NCBI GenBank assembly: GCA_028456385.1
Contig: JALNQF010000038.1
Location: forward strand, 186,001 to 250,000
DNA: 64,000 nt
Reading direction: 5' to 3'
Origin: Ophiosphaerella korrae
Taxonomy: Eukaryota; Ascomycota; Dothideomycetes; Pleosporales; Phaeosphaeriaceae
Made by a program: the position numbers and the translations under genes. Below, piece by piece: positions 40,561 through 52,039 of the stretch (position 1 is the first letter of the stretch; each line of letters opens with the position of its first letter). The notes beneath the pieces were generated by a model. The model did no database searches. It saw only the letters and a program-made list of their open reading frames with translations, and had not been told where the DNA came from.

Positions 40561-41896
40561 TCACGTGCTCGACTTGACTTTGTCAATGTAGGCCTGTCCT
40601 GGGCTCTCGTAGACCGATGCGAAGAAGGTGTTGACTTGGGCGTCTTTGCCGAGCCAAGTGGTCATCTGACGAAGTTCTTCACGAAGGCGATTGACAGCTT
40701 GGGAGTCCATGTTGGTTTGCGCGATGAGCTCCGGCATTGAAACTAGATGCTAAGTCAGAAAATGTGCAGCATGCAGATTCTCAGGCCTGAGCTTACCAAA
40801 GAGACGTAGCAAATGTTCACCACCATATATTTCGGCAAGTGTTTTACCAGCGAGCTCGTCTGTTGGCGTCTCGATACGCGTGTAGATGTCGTAGAACTGT
40901 TCACGCTCAAAGCGATACAAAAGCAGACGACCAAGACTCTTGTTAAAGTACTCCTTCAAGCCGGCGACAACTTCTTCGATGATGTCACACTCTGTGCTGT
41001 TCCTGGTGCCTGTCGAAAAGGCATACTCTTGATACTTGTCCAGGATAACGCCGGCTGGCTCACTTGATGGGAGTTGAACAAGCTGCAGATTCTTGGTGAT
41101 GTTCTCCCAGTCGTCTACCAAAAGGCTCTTTAGCCTGTCTGGCATGCCGATTTTCACAGCACGCTTGGCCTGGAACACATCCTCCTAGGTTGAGTTAGTC
41201 TATGGGCTAGAGAGGGAGCAGTGCTACACGGCTGTGTGCAAAGCCAGTGAATCCTCGGCCAAACGCACTTACCTTTTCAAGATCATTATCGCGCATGCGC
41301 TTCTGGCCACGAGGTGCTGCGGCAGATGCAGACATCTGGCGCTCCTCGCTACCTCGGGCTGATCCCTGAGCCTTCTTCTTGGGAGGCTGAGGCTGCGCTC
41401 TAGCGGCACGCTGAGCGGCAAGCATATCGTGCCTCAAGCTGTTGGCTAATTCACGGTTCTCAGGGCTCAGCTTGCGGAGCCGGTCCTCTGGGACCCAGTC
41501 ATCCCAGCTATCATCCATTAGCAAATTTCGAAGACAGTAGTTAAAAAGTCTAGATGCAAAGCTAGTGGCGGTAGTGTAAGGTTGGAGGAGTGTGGGAGCG
41601 GGTTGATAAAATGTATGAAGAGGTAAATTTTTCACGTAGTGAAAGCCAAACATCAAACAAACGGAGTCAAACCAAACTCAGAAAATCGTTTAGGAAGTAA
41701 GATAAATGGAGACGAGGGGAACGTACGTATTTTTCCAGCCTTTGTAATGAACCTTGTACTGGAAGCCACTCTTCTTGTCGTCACCCTCGATGGGTTTCAC
41801 TTCCAAAACCTTGGCTTCATACAACAGCTCATGGTGGAAACAAAATACCTTCTCGTCTTTCCGATACGATGGTTCTGGAGCAGGCGCAGGTGCCAT
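40561..41896 (-). CDS. EAF3: Chromatin protein EAF3 (MRG15)
   Basis: Four exons, 41896-41727, 41507-41273, 41184-40797 and 40742-40561, give 324 aa. Start MAPAPAPEPSYRKDEKVFCF. The chromodomain runs through ELLYEAKVLEVK, QYKVHYKGWKNT and WDDWVPEDRLRK. A basic/low-complexity linker follows (QPQPPKKKAQG), then the MRG domain with LKSLLVDDWENITK, YNKS-like LKEYFNKSLG, LLLYRFEREQ and HLLRLFVSMPELI. Eaf3 reads H3K36 methylation within NuA4 acetyltransferase and Rpd3S deacetylase. Introns are 219, 88 and 54 nt. Divergent from the Cnl2/Nkp2 gene. Confidence 0.93.
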
Positions 41897-42278
41897 GTTG
41901 ATTCTGTGCTGGAAGTGAAGTTTGAGGGTATGTCGTGTCTTTCCTATTGCCAGTAGACGCGCAAGCAAGGATGTTTGACAGCACAAGATGATGGTTCGGA
42001 TGTTTACACCCGTCTGCAGTCAAAGATATCTTAGGAAATCAATGAAGGCACAGCAATGAGGTTTGTGTGGTAGCACGTGTAGGGAGGGAGGAGGCGCATC
42101 TCGCAGGTGTCTTGTCTCGCAAGGCCCGTGCCATGTCTGCACGCGACGCGCCTGGGTGCGTCAGCCCTCAACTGCATGACTCTCGTTGCCATATCTCTGC
42201 ATTCTATACTCTACATCACGCCTCTGCTCGGCTTCAGCATCAACGCCGGCGTCAGTCCCAGCGTCTCTCACGGCCGCC
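41897..42278. promoter_or_regulatory. Divergent EAF3 / Cnl2-Nkp2 promoter
   Basis: 382 bp between start codons, no gene inside. Confidence 0.5.
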
Positions 42279-42915
42279 ATGTCGTCGCAGGAGGCCAAGA
42301 TGCTCAGTGACTTCCTCGTTGCACCAGCCGCGCTTCGAGACTGTATGACCCTGCGCCAATTCACTGACATATTCCCCAAAACCCACCGCACCAATCCTGC
42401 TGTCCAAGACCTGTATCGAGAACTGCAGCGGCTACGTGAAAAGGATGTGGACTTAGTGCGCCGCGCCATTGCCGATGAAGTCAACAGGTCAAAGCGGCTG
42501 CGACGAGAGTATGCAAGAGAAGGGCGGCAACTAGATGATGCAATTGTTGCTGGCCTGGACCCTGTTGTGCTTCGGATGGAAGAAGAGGTACCTTGATTAC
42601 ATTTCTCGTTCTCATCCAATACAATCATAAATACTGACATGCTACAAGCTTTCGGGCCATGGCCGCAAGAAACCCCACACTCTCGCGTCTGTTCACTCTA
42701 GTATGGTAGAAGCATGCCAAAGCCTCGAATCGCAAATCGCAGAAATGGAACATGAGAACGCAAGAGCTCTGGAAGAAGTTCAAGATGTCGTAGGCGCTCT
42801 CAGTGATCTCCGATACGGCCGCTTTGCACAATCAGCCACTGGTGAGAACCTGGGAGAGGAAGTGCTGGCCACCCTGAAGAAGCTTGAATCCGTCTGTACA
42901 AACCCAGGGGGCTAA
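42279..42915 (+). CDS. Cnl2/Nkp2-family kinetochore protein
   Basis: Two exons, 42279-42587 and 42649-42915 (61-nt intron, GTACCT...CAAG), give 191 aa. Start MSSQEAKMLSDFLVAPAAL. The LRQFTDIFPKTHRTNPAVQDLYRELQ segment is the family core, followed by a long coiled coil (LREKDVDLVRRAIADEV, then SQIAEMEHENARALEEVQDV). Cnl2/Nkp2 proteins are small subunits of the inner kinetochore COMA/CCAN complex at centromeres. Length fits the family. The assignment rests on pattern memory and is good but not certain. Confidence 0.8.
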
Positions 42916-43693
42916 TATCTATCACTGTGCAACGTGCCACTGTCCATTATAACCCAATAAACCTGACTAAATGCCCAGGTCTCAAGGACTCCTTCCGGCC
43001 AGCGAACGTTCCCTGAGATTGGGACGAGGCCGGATCTACTCATAAATGTGGACCCCTATGAGCCTTCATGACCGTGGGCAAAGAATACCTCACCACAGTT
43101 TTCAATTGTGCTCGTCGTCCCGTCAGATCAATAGGTGGCATGATGCAAGCTGGAATACAGCAGTTGAAATTCCGCCGAGCCACTTTTCAACCTAATACAT
43201 GGGCATCAGCCGTCCCAACAGCCCAGTTCTGTCACGTCCCTGTAAATCTCCATAGAGGACTCAGGAAGGCAACCCACATTTAGCAGTATCTCGCTACAGT
43301 ACTCAAATCGAATAATTTTCGGCCCGTGGCGGCTACTCTTAGTATTTCTTAGCCCCACTTATCTTTGGCTCACACAACACGCATCAACCATCACCCTGTC
43401 TTTTCCATGCATGTGAGCATGTACTATCAACCGTTTTAGTGCGCCCGTGCTCCAGGTTTGCAGCTTCAAGGTAGCTCAGTCCTCAGCCTGCTGTGATTGG
43501 CCACTACACCCTGGCAATTAATATACATGAACTGCCTCAATATGGGCAGCACAACCACAAGCCTTAACCTCCGTAATTGAGATCTGGCTATAGGGACCAC
43601 CTACACGTGTCCACACGATGACTACAATACGTTATATCGGAGCAGTTTGCGTGTTACTGCGAGCTCGCTGTGTGTCGGCCTGCTCTCTTCGTT
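42916..43693. other. Intergenic region
   Basis: Promoter side of the GH5-like gene. No other feature recognised. Confidence 0.5.
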
Positions 43694-45956
43694 ATGCGTT
43701 TCCTAACCGCTCTAGCCACGTTATTATCCGTGGTATCATGGACAATTCCCGTAGCTGCCAACCTCAGAATCAAAAGTGATCTTCACTCTTGGGGTGGTGT
43801 CAATTACCCTACATTGCAATTCTTCACCCCCCAACATCGAGATGATACTATCCAAGAACTCGTCAAGGCCAAAGTTAGGGTTATTCGACTATTCAGTAGG
43901 TCCAGCAATACCAATACAAGAGGCTTTGACTCATTTCGTTACAGTACGCCCTGATAGTCAACATTCTGATGTATGGCTAAGAGTAGATACACCCTAAAAG
44001 CGAGTGCTAATCCCTACTAGCCCGAGCATGAGTTGGGTGGTTTCGACAAATCTCTCCTTGACCAGTTCGATGACTGCTTGGCTGCCATTCACCACATTTC
44101 GAAGGGCACGCCGCCCGAAGCCACTGGTAAATTATTTGAAGACTAACATGATACAGGCCAAATGAAGGTCATTATCGTCCCTCACGATGCTCATGCCCTC
44201 CGTGGCACAAATGATGTTCCTTGCGATGCATATTGTCAAAAATTGAATGGGGCATTTCTTGATTTTTACAGTTTAGATGAGTGTAGGTAGCATTTTCCTT
44301 CGAAATGGAGGTAGCACATACTAAGATTTCCAGACCGCGAATTATACAAAACAAGACTCGATGTATTTTTCAAGCACTATCCCTCCAAGGCATTTGACGG
44401 ACGACCTTGGGGCGAACTTTCGGAGATCATCTTAGTTTGTCGCTCATAACTCCGTGTGATTAGCACAAAGTGGGCTAACACGTGCAGGGTGTTGATCTAC
44501 AAAATGAGCCTTTCAGCGGTATCTGGCCTATTCCTGCTGGTGAAAGCTGGCTCTGCGACATTGCCAATCACCTAAAATTTAACCTTGGCCTTGACAGTGC
44601 CAATATTGCCGTGATTAGTGGAGGCATTTCTGGACCACAGACTGTTGATGGCATCCAAAATTTTCCTGACAGCGCAATGGATTGTGTAGCCATTGATGTC
44701 ATTGGAATTCACGGGTACTTCCAGAAGGAGGTGGATTCTACGGCCGGGACTCCGTGGGCTCATTTGTTCGTCCCAGGGAATACGCTCACCGCCAGGGCGA
44801 AGGGCAAAAAGGGCAATAGCAAGCTACTAATGGTGGAGGAGTGGGCGTATGTGCACACCAAGTTTGGGCACTTCTACAAAAAAGAGGCGATTTTCGATCA
44901 GGGCAACGCCTTGAATCTCAGGGGTATTCCATGGGTAAGTTACTGTGACCCTATGGGTCTGCATTTTGATACATCAAACTGACCTGGGAACAGTTATACT
45001 CTCATCTAAGCACTATGGAAGAAGGGCTAACAGCGCGCGTCAACCCACTGCGCCCAGAGTTCACATCCTGGACCGCTCTCAAGGACGTTCTCCAACGTTC
45101 ATACACTGCACGCAGTAACTTCGACTGGACAAAATACCTCCCCGCACCGCAAGGCACCGGCCTCACAAACATCACAGTAACACCTCTGAACCCCTACATT
45201 CTGGAACAGAGCGATTGCACCTTTGGATGCGATGGCCACCTCTGCGACACAGCCGATAGCTGCGCTCCATCCCTAATCTGTAAAAACAGCGTCTGCCAAC
45301 AAAACGCTGAAACCCAACCAGGGAAATTCGGCGACCGATGCGACAGCAAGAAAGTTTGTCAAGAGCACATTCGTTGTTCCGGCGGCACGTGCCAGGAATG
45401 CTCTGTTCGGCCATCTATAAAGCCTTTGTCGCGGAGAAAGCGCTCGATCCCAGATGAAATCACGCCCGAGGACCCGAGAACTGCAGTTGTCGCAAATGAT
45501 ATCAATGCTTCGTGTCACTCCGACTCACTTTCCAGTATATTTGCCCTCTCCAAACGCCGCGCTTCACCTACACCACCAATATGTCTTTCTCCATCAACCC
45601 CTCCGCGCGGTAATCCGTGCGAGAAAGCTGCGCATTGCGACGCAGACCAATACTGCAACTGGGGCCTTTGCACAAAATGCACGGCCCGAGACGCGTGTCT
45701 GGGTGCTCGATGTCGGAGCAACAACAAGTGTAAGACTGGGTTCTGCAACGACTTTGGACGGTGTGATTACCCAGGGCAGAAGAAAATTGTGTCGGGCCCA
45801 GGGGTCTTCGGGAAGGGGAAAAGTAAGAGGGTTCCTGGGGTGCCGAAGGGCCATGAGAGGGGGCCTGCAAAAGTTAGGGACGAGGCTATGAGGATTAATA
45901 TTCCAAAGGAGGAAGTAGCAGAAACAGGGCATGGGAGGCCTGTGGCGACGGCCTAA
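43694..45956 (+). CDS. Secreted GH5-like glycoside hydrolase with Cys-rich tail
   Basis: Seven exons: 43694-43895, 43945-43970, 44021-44126 (or -44105), 44157-44282, 44334-44434, 44488-44934 and 44994-45956, giving 656 (or 649) aa. Signal peptide MRFLTALATLLSVVSWTIPVAA. The (beta/alpha)8 hydrolase fold shows VRVIRLF, VIIVPHDAHALRG, GVDLQNEPFSG (probable acid/base Glu in NEP) and LLMVEEWAY (probable nucleophile Glu). The C-terminal 250 residues carry about 26 cysteines in CxxxxC-type groups, separated by a dibasic, likely kexin-sensitive linker (LSRRKRS). It probably acts on cell-wall or plant beta-glycans outside the cell; the substrate is unknown. The second exon is only 26 nt and the third intron is ambiguous. 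Confidence 0.85.
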
Positions 45957-46184
45957 GGGGGAGGTGAATTTAGGGATTTTCATATCATTCGTTAAAGGTA
46001 TTGTCATTACATGAAGGTTCAATCATTCTCGTTGTTGCGATAGATTCTGACTTGCTGCTCCCTAAGGACCATTTTGTGGTGTCGGGGACAGTGAAAGCGA
46101 TTGTACCCCTTTTATTCCGCTTTTTGCACAGTCGCATATGCTTTTCGAGTCTGCTCATGTCAAGCGTTGCCTTACTCTAGTCAA

Positions 46185-47685
46185 TCACTGAAGAAGGCTC
46201 TTCAGTATTTGAACCTGTTCGAGAACAGCACTCCTACTTGTACCCCCGGTTGCGTTCTTCAACTCCACGGCACGTTCGTAATCTAAGCATTCGACTACAT
46301 CATCGCCTAACCTAGAGTCAATACCCTTGAGCTGCTCCAGGCTCAGCTTATCCATGGGTACATTCTCGTTTTCTGCCAAAGCAACCACACGGCCTGAGAT
46401 GTGATGCCCCTCACGGAACGGTACACCCTTTCTGACCAGATAATCCGCAAACTCGGTAGCCAGCATCTCCGGGGCAAGGGCGGCATACATCTTCTCGGCA
46501 TTGACAGTGAGTGTTGACAAAACGCCCGTCGCAATTTGTATTGAGTCGCTAACAGTCTTAATGTGATCGATGAGAGGCTCGACAGACTCTTGCAAGTCCT
46601 TGTTATACGTGGTTGGTAAGCCTTTAATAGTCACGTATAACCCGGCCATATGACCAAATGCACGCCCACTCTTTCCACGAATGAGTTCTAATGAGTCTGC
46701 ATTTTTCTTTTGCGGCATGAGCGAGCTACCAGTCGAGTATGCGTCTGCGAGTCGAACGAAGCCAAATTCAAGGCTAGAATAGATGATGAGATCCTCGGCC
46801 CAGCGAGACATCTTAAGCATGAAGCTTGATCCCCATTGTAGAGTTTCAAAGACGAAATCGCGGTCACCAACTGCGTTTAGCGAGTTTGTTAGGAGTCCAT
46901 CGAACCCAAGTTCCTTGGCCATAGCATCGCGGTCAATATTGAATGGGTTGCCGGCAAGGGCACCACAACCTAGTGGTGAGCGATTTACCCGCTTTATAAC
47001 TTCACGCAAACGCTCAAGTTCGGTGGCAAAAGCAGTAGCATGTGACAGAATCCAATGTGACCAGCGGACAGGTTGGGCTTTTTGGAGATGGGTGTACCCA
47101 GGCATCTGTAGAATCAGTACTCATGACCATGTTTCAAGAATGGGATCAGCGCAGGCTTACCAAGACGTCGATCTCCGCCTCCGCTCGTTGTATAGAGGTC
47201 TGGATAAGGAGTTTCAGATAGCCTTCAAGGGTCTGCAGTTGCAACCTGAGCCATAAGCGCATATCTGTCGCAACCTGCTCGTTCCTGCTTCGGCCGGTAT
47301 GCAACTTTCCGCCGATATCCTTGCCAATAATCTCGCTCAGCCTTCTTTCGTTGGCAGTGTGAATGTCTTCGTCGTTTTCCTTGACTACAAAGTCATTTGA
47401 GGCCCACTCGTCCTTGATCTGCGCGAGGCCTTTCTCGATAGCAGAAAACTCGTCTTTGGTGAGTATGCCATTGTTGAAGTTGGCACGAGCGAATGCAACA
47501 GAGCCGGCAATATCTTCTGCATAAAATAGGCGATCATATGGCAATGAAGCGTTGTACTGCTCCATGACTGGGTCGAGGCCCTCTGCAATTGTCAGTACCA
47601 GAGTATAATTATGTTGTTGGGAGCACTTACGCGTGAAACGACCTCCCCAGAGCATATTTTCTGCCACCTTACTGTCGGATACCAT
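46185..47685 (-). CDS. ARG4: Argininosuccinate lyase
   Basis: Three exons, 47685-47631, 47582-47161 and 47105-46185 (introns 48 and 55 nt), give 465 aa. It cleaves argininosuccinate to arginine and fumarate, the last step of arginine synthesis. Motifs: [65 protein letters not shown] and the lyase signature [13 protein letters not shown] start at [15 protein letters not shown]; an ATG at 47763 would add 26 residues without a clear targeting sequence. The first intron is in frame and free of stops, so an unspliced message would insert 16 residues right after GGRFT. Complete and likely active. Confidence 0.95.
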
Positions 47686-48088
47686 TCTTGTAACAGTGAT
47701 TGGGTTTTCTATGAGCCGTGACTGTTCTTGGTCCAGAAATTTGATAGAAATGACGCTCCGCATCGGCGGCAGGGGTCGGTATTTGAAAGATAAGCTATCG
47801 ATTTTGGGCTTAGTGCGGCACGCTCTGCAAAGCCCCGCACCCTCCGTCTCTCCAGATATCAGTTCACTTCTCCCAAATCATGTCAGTGAAATACTCCCAT
47901 CGAGAAAGAAGAACCTAGGTCATGAATGCAATCTTCGCTGTATACAGGGTATCTGTTAACTGTGCTATCTAAATTACCATCATTTTGCCCATCATCTACA
48001 ATCTAATCGTTTAATGATATCATGCCCCTTTTCCATCTTTTGTGATTTTTACCGCCTTCGAATAAATCGGATTTGGGCAAGTGGTCAT
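47686..48088. other. Intergenic region
   Basis: ARG4 upstream region and 3' flank of the signal peptide peptidase gene; nothing further seen. Confidence 0.5.
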
Positions 48089-49949
48089 TCAGCTTAGCTT
48101 TACTCGCTTGCCAGTGGGCTCCTTGTTCAGGGTAGCCTTTGAATTCGACGGTATCCAGTTGTGCTTTTCACCTTTATTTGGAGAGGTGCTCTTCACATTC
48201 TGCTCACTTCGAGGCTCTTTTCGCACAGAACGTGGCTGCTTCAACTTCCAGGGTGCTTCGATCGAGAAAGATAGGACTTCGCGTTCCGATCGGTGACTCG
48301 CAACGCGACTGATCTTTCCCGACTGTTTACCCTCCGTACCACTGGTTGAAGAACTATGACCCGGTGGCGCAGTCTTCTTCTCCTCGTTTAGTTCTTTTGC
48401 ATTTTCCCCGAGTGTGTCCGCTAAGCCCCCCTCTTCAATTTCTTCTGTGTAGTTCCATACTAAGTCAAGCTCTCCACGCACAACAGCGGTGAGCCAGATA
48501 CTACCGAGGACGCCTGGTACCAGGTACAAAAGAGCTGGCTGGGCGTGGTTCCACACCATCATCACGCCCAGCGTAGCCAATAAGCCAAGCACATATCCCA
48601 CTAGACTGGCTTTGAAATATGTCTTTGGGAAAGTAAAGGGTGCTTCTGATTTGCTGTGTTGTGCTGTGGCAGCCCAAAGCGGCCGACCGAGAAGCGAATG
48701 GGTCCAAAAGTGGTCACTCCAGCGGCCCGCCAGCGAGTAGTATTGCGGCTTCTCCACAATGTCTGCCTCACCTTGTTTCAGGGCAGGTATGCGTTTCTGA
48801 CGACGGAGGTAGAAGACATATAAGTCGAAACGCAAGGCCAAGCCAATCATGATTCCGGGCAGCACAACGTCACCAAGGCCAAGCATGGCATGAGAAGGGG
48901 AAGCGGAAGGGTCATCGGCTGAGGCTGGTTTTGGAAACATGAGTTTGATGGGAACGTCGAGTGATTTTGCTACGGTGACCATCATGGGTCTTGAGTGGCA
49001 GATGTCAGCATGGCATCAGAGACAGACATAGACAGACTGCTTACGTGTAGAAGACGAAGTATATGTCATAGAAGAAGAGGGCACCAAGGATAAGGCTTCC
49101 CGTAGCAAAAGTAGTTGGCGACATGAGCTGCAGTGCGCCGTAAGAAAAGCCGAAGCCCAACAGGTTAGTAAGATACCAGGGCTTGCCGACAAAATTAAAG
49201 TATGTCACAGTAGTCAAACCAGCCAGCAGGCCGACGATGCCGTGAGGGCCAACCTTGAACCTGCCGGCGGCGATGCGATAGAGATAAAGGCGCAATGTCC
49301 ACTTGTTGCCAGGCATTGCCCGATCAGCCCACAGCATTTTGCGCGCCCCCTGCGAGAGTGGAATGTCGGCTAAGAAGCCTGGCAGCGGCGAGACAATGGG
49401 CTGCTTATCCTTATGAGAGCCTGGGGCAGGCACTGCTTTCTCGTCCTTAGCATCGACATGGTATAGTGTGCCGTGCAGCACGTGTCGATGAGGGAAGATG
49501 ATGGAGTGGCCAATGTCGAGAAGGTCGGTGATGAGCCGCGAGACAGAAAAGACACCAAAGATGGCGAAATAGGCGTTGAGGATCTTATTGAGAAGGGCAG
49601 GGTCCTTCATCCATTTAAGGAGGAAGTAGAGCGAGGCAAGTGCCCCTCCTGCGAAAAGTGGCATCAGCAGCGCATCTGTTGGGGAGAGCCCCTCCATGAT
49701 ACGTTCTTCGTCTCCGTCTTCTTCCTCGCCATCATCGTCGTCTTCTTCGTCTTTGGACACGCGCTTCTTTCTGGAAGCCTTGGCTGCCGAGGATGGTCGA
49801 GACAGCGAAGCATGCGCACCCGCGTATATGGGAAAGAGGGCAGAAACGACAAGATGGACGTAGACGGGAAGCATGGGCTGTGCTTTGGAGAACTCGTAGG
49901 CAGCGCGGCCAAGCACCTGTGCTATGAAGCTGAGGTCTGGTTCGGCCAT
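48089..49949 (-). CDS. Signal peptide peptidase (presenilin-type aspartyl protease)
   Basis: Two exons, 49949-49045 and 48989-48089 (55-nt intron), give 601 aa. An intramembrane protease of the ER that clears signal peptides and takes part in ER-associated degradation. The two catalytic aspartates are in FFYDIYFVFYT and LGLGDVVLPG (GxGD), and the QPALLYLVP motif is the PAL signature. About nine membrane segments can be traced. Two additions stand out: an acidic cytosolic loop (SKDEEDDDDGEEEDGDEE) after the first membrane segments and a hydrophilic C-terminal tail of about 130 residues, making it longer than typical 350-400 aa relatives. The start at MAEPDLSF is the first ATG. Confidence 0.93.
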
Positions 49950-50824
49950 GTTTGGGTGTGCTGTCAAGGCCTGCTCATGCGAAGGAAGCTTTCTCAGGTA
50001 AAAGAGTGACGTGGCCACTCGAAACCCTAATGCAGCAGGGTCATGTTCGACATCAGGCCAGGGAGCCAGAGACTATAGTTATGCCATAATCGAGGCAGCT
50101 GCAATGCGAGAACCGTTCACCACGAAGCAAGCAGCCAGCCTCAGGCGCGTGAAGGATCGTTGATGGCCATCCGTAACGGATTGCCCAGCAACGGAGCTGG
50201 GCCGTGGGGGCTCGGTTGACGGCTATCAGACAAACCAATCAAACATGACGTAAACACTAGAGCCCCTCATTGATCGACGCTGCATGACCTCCCGTTCCTC
50301 AGATCTGCATGGACGGGACCTTGCAGCTCGAAACCTTCACCGCTCCCAAACGACCAAGCTTAGGCGCCTGCATTCAGCCCTGCCAGGCACGCTACTCCCC
50401 GCTTCCAAAATCGTTCCTCACTAATTGTGCTTAGGTACACGGGCCATGTCTCCACCAAATGCTAGTAGATATAATAATGTTCTGTTGATGGGCTTCACCC
50501 AGATATATAACCTGCTTCCTATATGTACAAAAAAGGAAACTCCCCAGCCGGAGATTGGTATCGTGTGCGTCATACGCTCGTGAAGTCTAACTCCGAGCAA
50601 ACCAATACTGAGTGAGGCGCCAGAGCTGCAATCTATGTGAAAACCCCAAACCGAGAAAAAAGAAAAGATTACAAGACTGTATTTTTAGAAAGAAAAAAAG
50701 GCAAAGCGACAAGGTTACTAATGTGACAAGGCCAGCTCGACCTCATATGGCAACCTCAGGTATACACGAAAGAACAGACGCGCTAGAAAAACGAGACATG
50801 AGATAATAAGGAGAGAGGTGGCCG
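49950..50824. other. Intergenic region
   Basis: 875 bp between minus-strand genes. An A-rich patch lies at 50,650-50,700. No gene recognised. Confidence 0.5.
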
Positions 50825-52039
50825 TCAGCAGGGAGTTGTAACTCGGTTTGGCGCACTAAAGTCTCCCAGCATATCGAAAGACATGCCATCAACGTGGATA
50901 CGTTGTTGTGACTCCACAAAGACATCGTGAACGTTGGTAATAGCGCCTCCTTCCCATGGTGAGATGGCAGGGATGGTCCTTCTATATACATGGGGAGGCG
51001 TCAGTGCCGCTATGACCCGATCCTTCAGCTGGGGAGTGATGGCAAGGGGGGGTCTGCACTCGAAGTACGATGAAACTGAGACGGATGTCAACGAGTGCGA
51101 ATGGGCTGACGCCGATGATGTGGTGAGTTGTGGCTGTGTGAGATACGATGAAGGGTAGTCGTCATGTTGATGGGGCTCAGACGTGGAACCTGGCAGTGCC
51201 GACTGGTCGGGGAAGGAGACGGCCTTGGCTGTGTCAGGCTCATTCTCGTCCTCTATTGGTGTTGATGAGAATAAGAATGAAGCATTGTTCGAGGCTCCAT
51301 AGTAACCGAGGACGGATGCTGCATAGTTGCTGCCCTTGGACGTGTCACCTTTCCAATAGTCTTCTATTTCTGACAGAGAGTGAGCGTCATCGCCAATCTC
51401 ACTGTCATCGTCGGTTGAGCTCCAGGCGGAGAAGGCACTTCGCATTGGAGGCCGCACCTGAGGAATCTCTATGGCCTTGGGTGCGTCGGCAAACCGTCGT
51501 ATGGGCTTGTCAGACGACAGCGGGGATAACTGTCTTGGGAACGAGAAGTCTGGACAGGATTGGGGTGACAATGGAGTGGTAGAGTGCTGTTGCGGCTGGT
51601 ATGTGGGGATTGACTGGAGCTGTGCCTTGATGAAAAGGGCTAGATTGGCAGAATAGTCCCCCAGAGGACTAGGAGACGCCAAGGCAGCAATGTGGGCGTC
51701 ACGATATTCTGGGACTATGGTCGAAGTGCTCCGATCTGTTGTATTGGAAGGTATCCTGGCGTGGCAAGTCCTGGCATCTGATGGTGTTGCTCGGTCGAGA
51801 TACTTCAAGTGGTCCTTGGGACGGTAAGTGACAAGAGACTCGTCGTCAACAGAGCGACTGTATCGTTGACGGGCACGGCGTTTGCGGACAGCAGCTCGGC
51901 CTTCAGCTAGGATAAGCTGGGCCTCTGGTGTTGAGCATCCCAAGACCTCGACCATGGGAAAAGAGTTACTTCGCTGCCTCTGGGCGCTGGGCCTGGGGCT
52001 CTGGAGGCGGCCGGATGGGGAAGGAAGCGTAGAGGGCAT
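50825..52039 (-). CDS. Disordered protein of unknown function
   Basis: Single exon, 404 aa from MPSTLPSPSGRLQSPRPSAQ. No recognised domain. The composition is Ser/Pro/Thr-rich and many SP motifs suggest phosphorylation. Two islands look constrained: near the N-terminus VEVLGCSTPEAQLILAEG followed by basic AAVRKRRARQRYSR (possible nuclear localisation), and the C-terminus IPAISPWEGGAITNVHDVFV then IHVDGMSFDML. The long uninterrupted frame and biased codon use support a real gene. I do not know its function. Confidence 0.7.
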   Translation of the reverse strand: MPSTLPSPSGRLQSPRPSAQRQRSNSFPMVEVLGCSTPEAQLILAEGRAAVRKRRARQRYSRSVDDESLVTYRPKDHLKYLDRATPSDARTCHARIPSNTTDRSTSTIVPEYRDAHIAALASPSPLGDYSANLALFIKAQLQSIPTYQPQQHSTTPLSPQSCPDFSFPRQLSPLSSDKPIRRFADAPKAIEIPQVRPPMRSAFSAWSSTDDDSEIGDDAHSLSEIEDYWKGDTSKGSNYAASVLGYYGASNNASFLFSSTPIEDENEPDTAKAVSFPDQSALPGSTSEPHQHDDYPSSYLTQPQLTTSSASAHSHSLTSVSVSSYFECRPPLAITPQLKDRVIAALTPPHVYRRTIPAISPWEGGAITNVHDVFVESQQRIHVDGMSFDMLGDFSAPNRVTTPC

